From: an uncultured Patescibacteria group bacterium
GTDB taxonomy: Bacteria; Patescibacteriota; Microgenomatia; UBA1406; GWC2-37-13
Direction of reading: 5' to 3'
Length of the DNA: 5,944 nucleotides
Assembly (NCBI GenBank): GCA_938010745.1
Contig: CALLVF010000003.1
Coordinates: 1-5,944 of the forward strand
Shown piece after piece: positions 5,941 to 5,944 of the stretch (position 1 is the first letter of the stretch; each line of letters opens with the position of its first letter). The position numbers and the translations under genes are program-made. Below the pieces are notes generated by a model. It was not told the DNA's origin. It searched no databases and was given only the letters and a program-made list of their open reading frames with translations.

Positions 5941-5944
5941 AAAA

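Noticed and set aside
1..5944. CRISPR array, tRNA, rRNA, transposase or inverted terminal repeats
   Set aside because: None was visible on either strand; the only regular repeats are the linker units and the short promoter repeat.

Overview
The window looks like a stretch of a small, very AT-rich bacterial genome. My best guess is a Patescibacteria (CPR) lineage, possibly Microgenomates-like. The guess rests on the low GC, tightly packed genes with weak ribosome binding sites, and divergent family members, among them a SecA-like protein without the usual SecA architecture. No marker gene is present, so the assignment is inference only. The standard bacterial code fits: every gene ends in TAA or TAG and none needs TGA read as sense.

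Layout. Positions 1-2946 hold three plus-strand genes in operon order: a multi-pass Wzy/O-antigen-ligase-type membrane protein (33-1121, frame open to the left edge, so possibly 5' partial), a CDP-paratose-2-epimerase-like extended SDR protein (1125-2201), and a WecG/TagA/CpsF (GT26) glycosyltransferase (2179-2946, overlapping the previous gene by 23 bases). Convergent to them, three bases away, is a minus-strand gene (2950-4383) for a secreted, probably Tat-exported lipoprotein. It has a Pro/Thr repeat linker, an unassigned domain and a divergent GH10 (xylanase-family) barrel. A near-consensus sigma70 promoter for it lies at 4416-4444. A roughly 370-base stretch without a supportable gene follows (4384-4755). 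The right end (4756-5940) carries the second helicase domain of a SecA-like ATPase. Its reading frame starts abruptly, without a usable start codon at the edge of the coding-like sequence, so it is probably the remnant of a longer gene.

How the genes may work together. The first three fit one job, making a surface glycan: the epimerase shapes a nucleotide sugar, the GT26 enzyme transfers a sugar onto a lipid-linked intermediate at the inner membrane face, and the Wzy/ligase-type protein polymerises or transfers the chain on the outer side. The lipoprotein, under its own promoter, may bind or trim a polysaccharide at the cell surface. That link is inference from adjacency. The SecA-like remnant appears unrelated and may mark a rearrangement boundary at the edge of the glycan locus. 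I found no RNA gene, CRISPR array, transposase or attachment site.
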